Below, piece after piece: positions 17,699 through 26,705 of a DNA stretch of 64,000 bases. Location: positions 1,302,001 through 1,366,000 of the forward strand of contig NZ_JAERPO010000001.1 in assembly GCF_016734905.1 (NCBI RefSeq), read 5' to 3'. The position numbers were made by a program, and so were the translations under genes. The notes below the pieces were generated by a model. It did no database searches. It saw only the letters and a list, made by a program, of their open reading frames with translations, and was not told the DNA's origin. The stretch comes from Sphingopyxis jiangsuensis. Lineage in GTDB: Bacteria > Pseudomonadota > Alphaproteobacteria > Sphingomonadales > Sphingomonadaceae. Numbering within the stretch: position 1 is the stretch's first letter; every line of letters begins with the position of its first letter.

Positions 17699-18475
17699 TC
17701 AGCCCTTTTTCTTGCGGTGGCTTTCGAGGTCGAGAACCGCATTGTCGCCGCCTTCGGGCATCAGGCCCAGGCGGCGGGCGACTTCCTGATAGGCTTCCAC
17801 CTCTCCGCCCAGATCGCGGCGGAAGCGGTCCTTGTCGAGCTTTTCGCCCGACGCCATGTCCCACAGGCGGCAACCGTCGGGGCTGATTTCGTCCGCAAGG
17901 ATGATGCGGCTGAAATCGCCGTCATAAAGACGTCCGAACTCGAGCTTGAAGTCGACGAGGCGGATACCGACCGCGGCGAACAGCCCGCTCATGAAATCAT
18001 TGATGCGGATCGCCATGTCCTGGATGTCGTGAAGCTCGTCCTGGCTGCACCAGTTGAAGCAGGCGATATGCTCCTCGGCGACAAGCGGATCACCGAGCGC
18101 ATCGTCCTTGTAGCAATATTCGATAAGCGTGCGCGGAAGCTGCGTCCCCTCTTCGATCCCCAGCCGCTTCGACAGCGAGCCCGCGGCGACGTTGCGGACG
18201 ATAACCTCGATCGGCACGATCTCGACCTGCCGGATCAATTGCTCGCGCATGTTGAGGCGGCGGATGAAATGGTGCGGCACGCCGATATTGCCGAGCAGCG
18301 TGAAGACATGCTCCGAAATCCGGTTGTTGAGCACGCCCTTGCCGTTGATCGTCCCGCGCTTCTGCGCGTTGAACGCGGTCGCGTCATCCTTGAAATATTG
18401 GATCAAGGTGCCGGGTTCGGGACCCTCGTACAGGATCTTGGCTTTGCCTTCGTAAATCTGGCGGCGACGGGCCAT
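17699..18475 (-). CDS. purC: phosphoribosylaminoimidazole-succinocarboxamide synthase
   Basis: SAICAR synthetase joins aspartate to CAIR using ATP in purine synthesis. The 258-residue protein begins [29 protein letters not shown], then has [18 protein letters not shown] near residue 92 and [11 protein letters not shown] with [14 protein letters not shown] (about 180-205), all conserved in PurC. The ATG at 18475 is preferred over the in-frame TTG at 18484. purS/purQ are not adjacent. Confidence 0.97.
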   Translation of the reverse strand: MARRRQIYEGKAKILYEGPEPGTLIQYFKDDATAFNAQKRGTINGKGVLNNRISEHVFTLLGNIGVPHHFIRRLNMREQLIRQVEIVPIEVIVRNVAAGSLSKRLGIEEGTQLPRTLIEYCYKDDALGDPLVAEEHIACFNWCSQDELHDIQDMAIRINDFMSGLFAAVGIRLVDFKLEFGRLYDGDFSRIILADEISPDGCRLWDMASGEKLDKDRFRRDLGGEVEAYQEVARRLGLMPEGGDNAVLDLESHRKKKG

Positions 18476-18679
18476 GGCGGTCAACTTTCTGTCGGAACCA
18501 AATGAATGACCCCGGCGAAAGCGACTCGGATAAGCGAGCGCGGCGCCGGGGCGGTCGGCGCCCTATAGCGGCAAAGCATCGGCGCGTCATCAGTCACGTC
18601 GCTCCGGCCAGGGCGGGGGACACCGGGAGCGGGGAGCCATGCCGACAGCGGCTCCCGCCTTCGCGGAGGCGACGATTGA

Positions 18680-18695
18680 TTTACGTTTACGTAAA
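18680..18695 (+). promoter_or_regulatory. palindromic operator-like site upstream of the enoyl-CoA hydratase gene
   Basis: TTTACG at 18680-18685 is directly followed by the perfect palindrome TTTACGTAAA at 18686-18695. The site lies 60-75 bases upstream of the crotonase start. It resembles sites of MerR-type LiuR and TetR-type regulators of acyl-CoA catabolism, but the regulator is not in the window. Confidence 0.45.
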
Positions 18696-18754
18696 GCGCT
18701 TGCCATCGCCCGCCCTGCTTGCAACCATGGCCAGAAGCCAGGGGGAGAGACGCG

Positions 18755-19678
18755 ATGAGCTTTGAACAGATCAGCCTCGACAAGCAGGAGGGGATCGCGC
18801 TGCTGACGCTGAACCGCCCCGACCGGATGAACGCCTTTACCACGCAGATGATGCTCGACATCGTCGCGGCGCTCGACGAATGCGACGCCGACGACGCGGT
18901 GCGCGCGGTGATCTTCACCGGCGCGGGCGAGCGCGCATATTGCGCCGGGGCAGACCTTGGCGGCGGCGCCGCGACCTTCGATTATGACAAGCGCACCGAC
19001 AAGGCGGTCGCGCTGCCCGACGGCGTCGCGCCGACCCCGGTCCGCGCCGACGGGTCGATCGACTGGTCGCACCCGCTGGTGCGCGATTCGGGCGGGCGCG
19101 TGTCGCTGCGCATCTTCGAGGCGAAGAAGCCGGTGCTCGGCGCGATCAACGGCGCGGCGGTCGGCATCGGCGCGACGATGACCTTGCCGATGGATGCGCG
19201 GCTGGCGAGCGACACCGCACGCTATGGCTTCGTCTTCGCCCGGCGCGGGATCGTGCCCGAGGCGGCCTCGAGCTGGTTCCTGCCGCGGCTTGTCGGCATC
19301 GCGAATGCGGTCGACCTTTGCTATTCGGGCCGTCTGATTTCCGCCGAAGAAGCTCGCGACAAGGGGCTCGTCCAGTCGGTCCACGCACCGGGCGAGCTCA
19401 TCGACGCGGCGATCGCCAAGGCACGCGAGATGACCGAGCACAGCGCGCCGGTGTCGGTCGCGCTGACGCGGCACATGCTGTGGCGGATGCTCGGCGCGCC
19501 GCACCCGATGAGCGCGCACCGCTGGGACAGCCGCGCCATCTATTCGCGCGGACGCAGCCCCGACGCCGCCGAAGGGGTGACAAGCTTCCTCGAAAAGCGC
19601 GCGCCCGATTTCACGGCGAGCGTCGCGGAGGATTATCCGTGGTTCGACGAATTCGAGGATGCGCCGCCCTATAGCTAG
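18755..19678 (+). CDS. enoyl-CoA hydratase/isomerase family protein
   Basis: A 307-residue crotonase-fold enzyme, likely hydrating enoyl-CoA in fatty acid or related acyl-CoA breakdown. The oxyanion-hole regions are visible: ERAYCAGADLGGG near residue 62 and GAINGAAVGIGATMTLPMD near 128, with GIVPEAASSWFLPRLVG near 166 where the catalytic glutamate is expected. It is somewhat longer than the classical 260-residue hydratases because of an insertion around residues 70-105. The ATG at 18755 has GGGGGAGAGA upstream. A palindromic operator-like site precedes it. Confidence 0.9.
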   Translation: MSFEQISLDKQEGIALLTLNRPDRMNAFTTQMMLDIVAALDECDADDAVRAVIFTGAGERAYCAGADLGGGAATFDYDKRTDKAVALPDGVAPTPVRADGSIDWSHPLVRDSGGRVSLRIFEAKKPVLGAINGAAVGIGATMTLPMDARLASDTARYGFVFARRGIVPEAASSWFLPRLVGIANAVDLCYSGRLISAEEARDKGLVQSVHAPGELIDAAIAKAREMTEHSAPVSVALTRHMLWRMLGAPHPMSAHRWDSRAIYSRGRSPDAAEGVTSFLEKRAPDFTASVAEDYPWFDEFEDAPPYS

Positions 19679-21303
19679 GCGTCGTAGCGGTTGCGCCCAT
19701 GCTGTGCGGTCATGCGGTGCGTGCCAGCAAGCGCGAGCGACTTCTGCCCCACGGTTTCGAGAAAATGCCAGTTGGCGGTCACTGTGTCCGGCGTCAGCGC
19801 CACGGTCGCATAGCCGCGCCGTTCGGTGTCGACCCAGCGCAGCTGCGGCGACGAGCCGCGGAGCGCGGCGGCGCGGTCGGCGGCGCTCGCCGCCTTGGCC
19901 GATGCCTCGATTCCCGGCGAGGTGACGCTCTGCCCCGCGACCTCGATGCCGGCGGGGCGCCCGTCATGCGGCAGGTCGAATGCCCAGCTGTTATGACTGT
20001 CGCCGGCGAGAGACACGAAATTGGCCCCCGCCGACTGCGCCGCGCCGAGGAGCCGCGCGCGCGCGGCAGGATAGCCGTCCCACGCGTCGAAGTTGAACGG
20101 CAGCCCCGCCGTCGCCGCAAGCTGCGCCGACTTGATCCGTTCGAGCACATAGTCGGGCGCGTCGGCGCCGAACCATCCCGCCGACTCGGGCGGGCTGTAG
20201 GTGCTGCCCATGATGACCTGCTGCGCGCAGACCTGCCAGCGCTTGCCCGCCGCGACCGATGAGGCGATGCCGCGCGTCAGCCAGCTTTCCTGATCGGCGC
20301 CGAGCAGCTGGCGCTCCGGATCGACATACCCCGTTTCGCGAAAGCGTCGCAGCGCGGCCGCAGGATCGCCGGCATCCCTGACGATGTTGCCGACCGAAAA
20401 TTGCTTGTCGCGCCCGGTCAGCCGCGTTTCGGGGAGGAAGATCGTCGCAAGGTCGCCGACCTCATAATGGCGCCAGCGCGTATCGGCGACGGGCATCCAT
20501 TCGCGCCACACGCGCTCGGCAACCGCCGCCCGTACGCTCCATTCGCCTTCGTCGGGCTGATGATTCTGCGCTCCGCCCGACCAGGCGTCGTTGGTCAGCT
20601 CATGATCGTCCCATTGCGCGATCATCGGATAGAGCTGGTGGATGCGCTGCAAATCGGCGTCGGCGCGATAGGAGGCGTAGCGCAGGCGGTAATCGGCGAG
20701 CGCGACAATCTCGTGGCTCGGCTGGATGAGGCGCCCCGGCAAGGCTTCCTTCAGCGTCGGATATTGGCCGATCTTATATTCGTAAAGATAGTCACCCGCG
20801 TGGACGACCAGATCGATGTCCTGCCGCGCCGCCGCGTGGGCATAGGCGTTGAAATGACCGAAAGGCAGGTTCGCGCACGAAAAGAGCGCGAGCGTGAACG
20901 CCGACGTCGCGCCTTCGGGCAGCGTACGCGTGCGGCCGAAAACCGACGTGCCGCCATCGGGGGCGATAAAACGATAGAAATACCAGCGCCCGGGGTCGAG
21001 GCCGTCGACGACCATCTTCGCGCAAAAGTCGCGCTCGGCCGAGGCACGAACAGTGCCCCCGGCAACGACCTTCGCGAAATCCGCGCTCTCCGCGACCTCG
21101 ACGGTCAGATCGGTGTCCGAGGATGCGGCGTAGCGCGTCCAAAGCATCACCGAATTGGGGCCCGGTTCGCCGCTTGCGACGCCATGGGTAAAGCCTTGGG
21201 CCACCATCGCCCGCGCCGCGCCCGGGAGCGCGAGCGCCGCCAGCCCCGCGGTCCCCAGCTTGACGAGCAAACGGCGTTCGATGGCGCTCCAAATCGGATG
21301 CAT
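19675..21303 (-). CDS. PhoD-family alkaline phosphatase
   Basis: A 542-residue exported phosphodiesterase/phosphomonoesterase. The N terminus has a twin-arginine signal (ERRLLVKLGTAGLAALALPGAARA), consistent with Tat export of a folded metalloenzyme. PhoD motifs are present: GVASGEPGPNSVMLWTR, VVHAGDYLYEY near 166, QWDDHELTNDAWSGG near 227 and SLAGDSHNSWAFDL near 435, supplying the Fe/Ca-ligating Asp, Asn and His residues. The stop overlaps the convergent enoyl-CoA hydratase gene by four bases. No Pho box was recognised. Confidence 0.93.
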   Translation of the reverse strand: MHPIWSAIERRLLVKLGTAGLAALALPGAARAMVAQGFTHGVASGEPGPNSVMLWTRYAASSDTDLTVEVAESADFAKVVAGGTVRASAERDFCAKMVVDGLDPGRWYFYRFIAPDGGTSVFGRTRTLPEGATSAFTLALFSCANLPFGHFNAYAHAAARQDIDLVVHAGDYLYEYKIGQYPTLKEALPGRLIQPSHEIVALADYRLRYASYRADADLQRIHQLYPMIAQWDDHELTNDAWSGGAQNHQPDEGEWSVRAAVAERVWREWMPVADTRWRHYEVGDLATIFLPETRLTGRDKQFSVGNIVRDAGDPAAALRRFRETGYVDPERQLLGADQESWLTRGIASSVAAGKRWQVCAQQVIMGSTYSPPESAGWFGADAPDYVLERIKSAQLAATAGLPFNFDAWDGYPAARARLLGAAQSAGANFVSLAGDSHNSWAFDLPHDGRPAGIEVAGQSVTSPGIEASAKAASAADRAAALRGSSPQLRWVDTERRGYATVALTPDTVTANWHFLETVGQKSLALAGTHRMTAQHGRNRYDA

Positions 21304-21360
21304 GGCGTTCCTTCCCTTCCCGGATGCGTCTTCCCTGCCCCGCCAATGTTACAATTCGCG

Positions 21361-22485
21361 CTACCCCATCATCCCGAGTGTAAGCAGCAGCAACATGAAA
21401 GCGATCACCGCGAACAGGCTGAAATTGAGCAACAGGATCGACCGGACGATCGCGCCGAAACGCGACGAACGATACGCGCCACGCAACTGTCGGTACATAT
21501 GAAAGGGGACATAAAAGAGCGCAGCGACGCTTATCGTTTCGCCAAGGATGGTCATGTTGAACAGCCGCACAACCACGAACAGCAACAGCATGAAGCTGAT
21601 CGAATAGGTTATGAAGACGAAATGGTCATAGGTGTGAAAGCGGCGGCTGAACGGATAGAGCAGCCACAGGAAGGGCAGCGATAGCGGGATCAGCGCCCAT
21701 GCGAACTTATAGGCGTTCGCCTGCAACTTGTAGAGAAGCAGTCCCGGGTTCGCCCAAGCCTTTTGCAGCGCCTTGTCGATAAAGGGAACGCCACTGTCGA
21801 TCTTTGTGCGCGTCAGGAAATCGGCGCTCGATGTGACCTGTTCGACCGGATCCTCAAGCACCGGCGGTCCGGCGGCGCGTTCTTCGTCGGTCAAATCGCG
21901 CGCGATACCCAGATATTGTGCGCTCTTTTCGAGCGTCGCGCGCTCGTCGGCCAGAGACGCCTTTTCGGCATCGGTCGCGCCCGCCGCCGCAAGACGTGTG
22001 TCGATCCGTTCGACCTCCGCGCGAAAGCTCGTCTGAAGCGCGTTGCGGCGCGTCTGTTCCGCGGCCGCCTTCGCCATCTGGTCGCTGAGGCCGCTCCCCG
22101 AACCGACCATCGCCAGCACGGCGTAGGTCAGAAAGACGGCAAACAGGAACAGCGCGAGCGGTGATATGAAGCTCGCGCGCTCGCCGTGGATATAGCGCCG
22201 CGTCAAGTCACCCGGCCGCCACACGAGCAGTGGCAGCGTATTCCACAGCTTGCCTTCGAAATGAAAGATGGCGTGGACCAGGTCGTGCCCGATCGCACCG
22301 AAGCTGCGGTGGATGTCGGCCTTTTGCCCGCAGCGGTGGCAATGCGCGCCGACAAGGCTGGTCCCGCAGTTGAAACAGCGGCGCGGACCGCCCTTCTCGG
22401 CAGCCATCCCGCGCGCGGGTTCGACCGCAGCGCCCGCGAGTCCCGCCGTGACCGCCGCCCCGATGCTGTCGATGTCCCCGCTCAT
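21361..22485 (-). CDS. DUF3667 family membrane protein with zinc ribbon
   Basis: A 374-residue inner-membrane protein. The N-terminal half has a zinc ribbon (CFNCGTSLVGAHCHRCGQ near residues 37-53) followed by HDLVHAIFHFEGKLWNTLPLLVWRPGDLTRRYIHGERASFISPL, the DUF3667 signature. A charged, helical linker (about 130-215) follows, then four more hydrophobic segments. Function of the family is unknown. The gene stands alone between phoD and proA, both with their own transcription units. Confidence 0.85.
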   Translation of the reverse strand: MSGDIDSIGAAVTAGLAGAAVEPARGMAAEKGGPRRCFNCGTSLVGAHCHRCGQKADIHRSFGAIGHDLVHAIFHFEGKLWNTLPLLVWRPGDLTRRYIHGERASFISPLALFLFAVFLTYAVLAMVGSGSGLSDQMAKAAAEQTRRNALQTSFRAEVERIDTRLAAAGATDAEKASLADERATLEKSAQYLGIARDLTDEERAAGPPVLEDPVEQVTSSADFLTRTKIDSGVPFIDKALQKAWANPGLLLYKLQANAYKFAWALIPLSLPFLWLLYPFSRRFHTYDHFVFITYSISFMLLLFVVVRLFNMTILGETISVAALFYVPFHMYRQLRGAYRSSRFGAIVRSILLLNFSLFAVIAFMLLLLTLGMMG

Positions 22486-22562
22486 CGCCCCTGCCTAGTC
22501 CGGCACGCCGCCACGCGCAACGGGGCTTTCGCAGCCGCGGATAAGCGTGATAGAGCGGCGTC

Positions 22563-23846
22563 ATGACCACCGACACGCTTGCCTCGCCCGCCACCGCCGA
22601 CCCCGATGCGCTGATCGCCGACATGGGGCTGCGCGCGCGCGCTGCGGCAAAACGGCTTGCAGTGACTGCGACGGCAGAGAAGGCCGCCGCGCTCAATGCT
22701 GCCGCGCGCTGGCTGCGCGCAAAGGCGAACACGATCCTCGAGGCCAATGCGCGGGATATGGAGGCCGGCAAGGCGGCGGGCCTCACCTCGGCCATGCTCG
22801 ACCGTCTGCGGCTCGACGAAAATCGCCTCGGCGCCATTGCCGATGCGGTCGAAGCGGTCGCCGCGCTACCCGACCCGGTCGGCGCAATCATCGACCGCGC
22901 CAAGCGCCCGAACGGAATGGAGCTCGAACGGGTGCGCGTGCCGCTCGGCGTCGTCGGCATCATCTACGAAAGCCGCCCCAACGTCACCGCCGACGCCGCC
23001 GCGCTCGGGCTGATGTCGGGCAATGCGGTGATCCTGCGCGGCGGCAGCGAGGCGGTCCATTCGAATGGCGCCATCCATGCGGCCTTTGTTGGAGGGCTGA
23101 CCGAAGCGGGACTGCCGGCTGAGGCGGTGCAGATCATCCCGACGCAGGATCGCGCGGCGGTCGGGGCGCTGCTGCGCGCGCAGGGCCATATCGACATCAT
23201 CATTCCGCGCGGCGGCAAGGGGCTGGTCGCGCGCGTGCAGGACGAGGCGCGCGTCCCGGTGCTCGCGCACCTCGACGGCATCTGCCATCTTTATATCGAT
23301 GGATCGGCCGATCCCGACAAGGCGGTCGCGCTCGCGGTCAATGCCAAGATGCGCCGCACCGGAATCTGCGGTGCAACCGAGACGATCCTGATCGACCGCA
23401 GCTATGGCGCACCGCAAGCCATCGTCGATGCGTTGATCGCGGCGGGCTGTGAAGTGCGCGGCGACAGCGCGATCACGGCGCTCAGCCCGCATGTCACTCC
23501 GGCGAGCACGGTCGACTGGGACAGCGAATATCTCGACGCGATCGTGTCGATTGCCGCGGTCGACGGAATCGAGGGCGCGCTTGCACATATCGACGCGCAT
23601 TCGAGCCGCCACACCGATGCGATCGTCACCGAGGACGAAGCGGCGGCGCGGCGCTTCCTGGGCGAAGTCGACAGCGCCATCGTGATGCACAACGCCTCGA
23701 CCCAGTTCGCAGACGGCGGCGAATTCGGCCTCGGCGCCGAAATCGGCATCGCGACGGGGCGGCTCCACGCGCGGGGACCGGTCGCACTGGAAGGGCTCAC
23801 CACCTATAAGTGGCTGGTGCACGGCACGGGACAGGTCCGCCCCTGA
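22563..23846 (+). CDS. proA: glutamate-5-semialdehyde dehydrogenase
   Basis: NADPH-dependent reduction of gamma-glutamyl phosphate, step two of proline synthesis. The 427-residue protein has the conserved GVVGIIYESRPNVTADAAALGLMSGNAVILRGGSE block near 125-160, IIPRGGKGLV near 214 and the catalytic-cysteine region RRTGICGATETIL near 263. It opens a long same-strand run that continues with nadD, whose frame overlaps the proA 3' end. proB is not in the window. Confidence 0.97.
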   Translation: MTTDTLASPATADPDALIADMGLRARAAAKRLAVTATAEKAAALNAAARWLRAKANTILEANARDMEAGKAAGLTSAMLDRLRLDENRLGAIADAVEAVAALPDPVGAIIDRAKRPNGMELERVRVPLGVVGIIYESRPNVTADAAALGLMSGNAVILRGGSEAVHSNGAIHAAFVGGLTEAGLPAEAVQIIPTQDRAAVGALLRAQGHIDIIIPRGGKGLVARVQDEARVPVLAHLDGICHLYIDGSADPDKAVALAVNAKMRRTGICGATETILIDRSYGAPQAIVDALIAAGCEVRGDSAITALSPHVTPASTVDWDSEYLDAIVSIAAVDGIEGALAHIDAHSSRHTDAIVTEDEAAARRFLGEVDSAIVMHNASTQFADGGEFGLGAEIGIATGRLHARGPVALEGLTTYKWLVHGTGQVRP

Positions 23847-24505
23847 CTCGCGCCCGTCCCACCGGTCTCCTTGGCGGCAGTTTCAACCCTGCGCACGGCG
23901 GGCACCGCACAATCAGCCTCAATGCCATCGACGCACTGGGGCTCGACGAGCTGTGGTGGCTCGTCTCGCCGGGCAATCCGCTCAAATCCGCAAAGGGCAT
24001 GGCGCCCCTCCCCGCGCGACTCGCGTCGGCGCAGCACATGGCGCGGCGCGCGCCGATCCGCGCAACGGCGATCGAGGCGGAATTCGGGACGCGCTATACC
24101 GTCGATACGCTGCGAAAGCTGGTGCGCCGCTACCCCAATCGCCGTTTCATATGGATCATGGGTGCCGACAATCTCGTCCAATTGCCCCGCTGGCGCGACT
24201 GGCGGGACATTGCGCGCTTGATGCCGATTGCGGTTGTCGCGCGCCCGGGCTATAATGGCCGAACCCATGCCGCGCAGGCGATGGGCTGGCTTCGGCGCTT
24301 CGTCCGGCCCGCGGACCAGAAACTTCATTGGACGAACTGGAGACCGCCTGCCCTCGTGTTCCTGCGTTTTTCGCCCGATGTGCGATCCGCAACCGCTATA
24401 CGGCAGGCCAATCCCCGCTGGTTCGAACGCTATGCAGGCCGCGCGATGCGCGACCCGCTGACGCATTCGCGCCTGCGCGACCGCGAAAGGAAAGGAACCG
24501 CTTGA
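23810..24505 (+). CDS. nadD: nicotinate-nucleotide adenylyltransferase
   Basis: Adenylates nicotinate mononucleotide to deamido-NAD in NAD synthesis. The nucleotidyltransferase motif GLLGGSFNPAHGGHRTIS is present, with WIMGADNLVQLPRW in the centre and the C-terminal RSATAIRQANPRWF corresponding to the family ISST(x)IR motif. The start is uncertain. GTG 23810 lies inside proA; the conserved part begins near 23843, where only CTG is available in frame (LTRARPTGLLGG). Either way the gene is tightly packed behind proA and overlaps rsfS by four bases. Confidence 0.93.
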   Translation: MAGARHGTGPPLTRARPTGLLGGSFNPAHGGHRTISLNAIDALGLDELWWLVSPGNPLKSAKGMAPLPARLASAQHMARRAPIRATAIEAEFGTRYTVDTLRKLVRRYPNRRFIWIMGADNLVQLPRWRDWRDIARLMPIAVVARPGYNGRTHAAQAMGWLRRFVRPADQKLHWTNWRPPALVFLRFSPDVRSATAIRQANPRWFERYAGRAMRDPLTHSRLRDRERKGTA

Positions 24506-24900
24506 TAGCCGCGAACAAGGATGCCGCGCCCGGCGCCGCACCCGCAAACGACAGCGTGGACGCACTCCACGCGCTGATCCTCCACCAGCTGGAAGAGGAC
24601 CAGGCCCAGGAAACCATTTCCATCCCGCTTGCCGGCAAGAGCAGCATCGCCGATCATATGGTGATTGCGAGCGGCCGGTCGACGCGTCATGTCTCGGCGA
24701 TCGCCGACAAGCTGGCGCAGCGCATCAAGCAGGAAGCGGGCCGGCTTGTCCGCGTCGAAGGGCTGCCCAACGCCGATTGGGTGCTGATCGACGCCGGCGA
24801 TGTCATCGTCCATCTGTTCCGTCCCGAGGTGCGTAGCTTCTACAATCTCGAGCGGATGTGGTCGTTCGGCGACGCCCCGCCGGTTGCTGCGGCAAATTGA
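24502..24900 (+). CDS. rsfS: ribosome silencing factor RsfS
   Basis: RsfS binds L14 and blocks joining of ribosomal subunits in starvation. The 132-residue protein has the DUF143 core: LEEDQAQETISIPLAGKSSIADHMVIASGRSTRHVSAIAD and RVEGLPNADWVLIDAGDVIVHLFRPEVRSFYNLERMW. The start is a TTG at 24502 that shares bases with the nadD stop (TTGA) and has AAGGAAAGGA upstream; the frame is open further upstream but that part is shadow sequence of nadD. nadD-rsfS-rlmH is a widely conserved order. Confidence 0.95.
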   Translation: MIAANKDAAPGAAPANDSVDALHALILHQLEEDQAQETISIPLAGKSSIADHMVIASGRSTRHVSAIADKLAQRIKQEAGRLVRVEGLPNADWVLIDAGDVIVHLFRPEVRSFYNLERMWSFGDAPPVAAAN

Positions 24901-24935
24901 TGGCGCGCGCCCGCTGATCCTGTAAGACGGCGGGA

Positions 24936-25364
24936 ATGTTGCTCCATATCATCGCGCGCGGTCGCATCGGGCGCGGCCCCGAGGCCGAACTCGTCGATCG
25001 CTACATGAAACGGCTCGGCTGGCCGCACAAGATTTCCGAACTTTCCGACACGGGCGGGCGCTGGCCCGCCCCCGGCGATACCAGCCGTACCGTCCTTCTC
25101 GACGAGGGGGGCGAACAAATGTCGTCGCTCGAATTCGCTCGGCTTCTCGAAAAGTGGCGCGACAGCGGCGTGCGCGAAACGCGCTTCTGCCTGGGCGCCG
25201 CCGACGGCTTTACCCCCGACGAGCGCGAAGGCGCCGACAAGGTGATCGCCTTTGGCCGCGCCACCTGGCCGCATCTGATGGCGCGCGCGATGCTCGCCGA
25301 ACAATTGTGGCGCGCGACCAGCATCATCGCGGGCCACCCCTATCACCGCGAGGGACGGCAATGA
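24936..25364 (+). CDS. rlmH: 23S rRNA (pseudouridine1915-N3)-methyltransferase
   Basis: RlmH (SPOUT fold) methylates pseudouridine 1915 in helix 69 using S-adenosylmethionine. The 142 residues begin LLHIIARGRIGRGPEAELVDRYMKR and include LLDEGGEQMSSLEFARLL and the SAM-knot region FCLGAADGFTPDEREGADKVIAFG, then LMARAMLAEQLWRATSIIAGHPYHRE, the conserved C terminus. The stop overlaps the next gene as ATGA. Confidence 0.96.
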   Translation: MLLHIIARGRIGRGPEAELVDRYMKRLGWPHKISELSDTGGRWPAPGDTSRTVLLDEGGEQMSSLEFARLLEKWRDSGVRETRFCLGAADGFTPDEREGADKVIAFGRATWPHLMARAMLAEQLWRATSIIAGHPYHREGRQ

Positions 25365-26575
25365 GGCGCGCGCTCTTCGCCCTCGTTCTCGCCGCCGCAG
25401 GCACCGTCGGCGCCATCGCCCTCGCGCAGAGCGACATCTTCGACCCCGTCGTTATCGCTGAGAACGAACGCCAACAATTACGCGAAGCGAAGGAGCAGTC
25501 GGTACAAGCGATGGCGCGAAGCGCGCAGTTCGAGGCGCAGGCACTCGCCGCCCGCTCCGAAGCCGAGCGGCTCAAGAAGCAAAGCGCGGCGCTTGCTGCA
25601 CGAATCCAGTCGGCCGAGGCCGACATCCGCGCGGGCGAGGCACGGGTCGCGCTCGTCAACCGCCGCCTCGCGATCCGCCGCGCGCGGTTGGCCGAGCAGC
25701 AAAAGCCATTGCTCGAACTCTCCGCGACGCTGCAGCAATTGTCCCGCCAGCCGCCCGTCAGTGTCCTCGCGCAGCCCGGTTCGCTCCGCGACATGGTCCA
25801 CGCGCGCGCGGTGCTCGATGCGACGATGCCGATCATCGAGCACCGCACCGCAGGCGTGCGCCGCGAACTCGCCGAACTGCGCACCGCCCAGCAGCATCAG
25901 GCGATTGCGCTGAAAGCACTGGCGGCGAGCAAGGAGCAACTGGCCGAACGTCGCGACACGCTGACGCGGCTCGAAAACGAAGGCCGACTCCGCTCGCGCG
26001 AACTCATCAGCAGCGCGCGGCTGGAGGCTGACCGCGCGCTCGGGCTCGGCGAAAAGGCGCGCGATATTGTCGAACTGATGGACACACTCGAAACCGACAG
26101 CGCGGTGCGCGCGGAGCTCGCCCGGCTGCCCGGCCCGATCGCACGGCCGCGCGATCCCTCGCGCGCTTCGTCGCAGCCCACCCCGCCAGCGCCAGTCGAA
26201 CCCGAACTGACCGTGGGCGCCTATCGCTTGCCTGTCGTCGGGCGCATCATCGCGGGACTGGGCGAAGTCAACGACAGCGGCGTTCGGTCGCGCGGGATCA
26301 CCGTCGCGGCGCAGCCCGGCGGGCAGGTGGTGGCCCCCGCGCCGGGACGCGTGAGCTTCGCCGGCGACTATCGCGGTTATGGCAAGATCATCATCATTGA
26401 CCATGGCGGCGGCTGGACGTCGCTGATTACCGGACTGATCGGCCTCTCTGCCGGTGTCGGCGACGTGCTCGATGCCGGCATGCCGATCGGTCGTGCGGGG
26501 TCGAATGACAGCCGAATCACCATCGAATTGCGCCGCGCCGGACGGCCTGTCGACATCGTCGCGATGCTCGGCTGA
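25361..26575 (+). CDS. EnvC-like murein hydrolase activator (degenerate LytM/M23 domain)
   Basis: A 404-residue periplasmic protein: signal peptide (1-23), a long coiled coil (about residues 28-255), then a LytM domain (about 285-404). The zinc-binding residues of M23 peptidases are missing: the HxxxD position reads SRGIT and the HxH position reads LITGL. EnvC proteins use such inactive LytM domains to activate cell-wall amidases at division, so an activator role is more likely than hydrolysis. It overlaps rlmH by ATGA and is followed by ctpA, a common order. Confidence 0.88.
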   Translation: MRRALFALVLAAAGTVGAIALAQSDIFDPVVIAENERQQLREAKEQSVQAMARSAQFEAQALAARSEAERLKKQSAALAARIQSAEADIRAGEARVALVNRRLAIRRARLAEQQKPLLELSATLQQLSRQPPVSVLAQPGSLRDMVHARAVLDATMPIIEHRTAGVRRELAELRTAQQHQAIALKALAASKEQLAERRDTLTRLENEGRLRSRELISSARLEADRALGLGEKARDIVELMDTLETDSAVRAELARLPGPIARPRDPSRASSQPTPPAPVEPELTVGAYRLPVVGRIIAGLGEVNDSGVRSRGITVAAQPGGQVVAPAPGRVSFAGDYRGYGKIIIIDHGGGWTSLITGLIGLSAGVGDVLDAGMPIGRAGSNDSRITIELRRAGRPVDIVAMLG

Positions 26576-26705
26576 CGGCCGGTTAATCGACCGTTTGACC
26601 CCTGTTCCGTATCGGGATGCCATGCTTGACGGGCGCGCAATTGCGTAGGAGGATGGCGCGCCGGGGTTTATAGAGCGGGGATTCCCGCATGAGTGAAAGA
26701 CGTAT

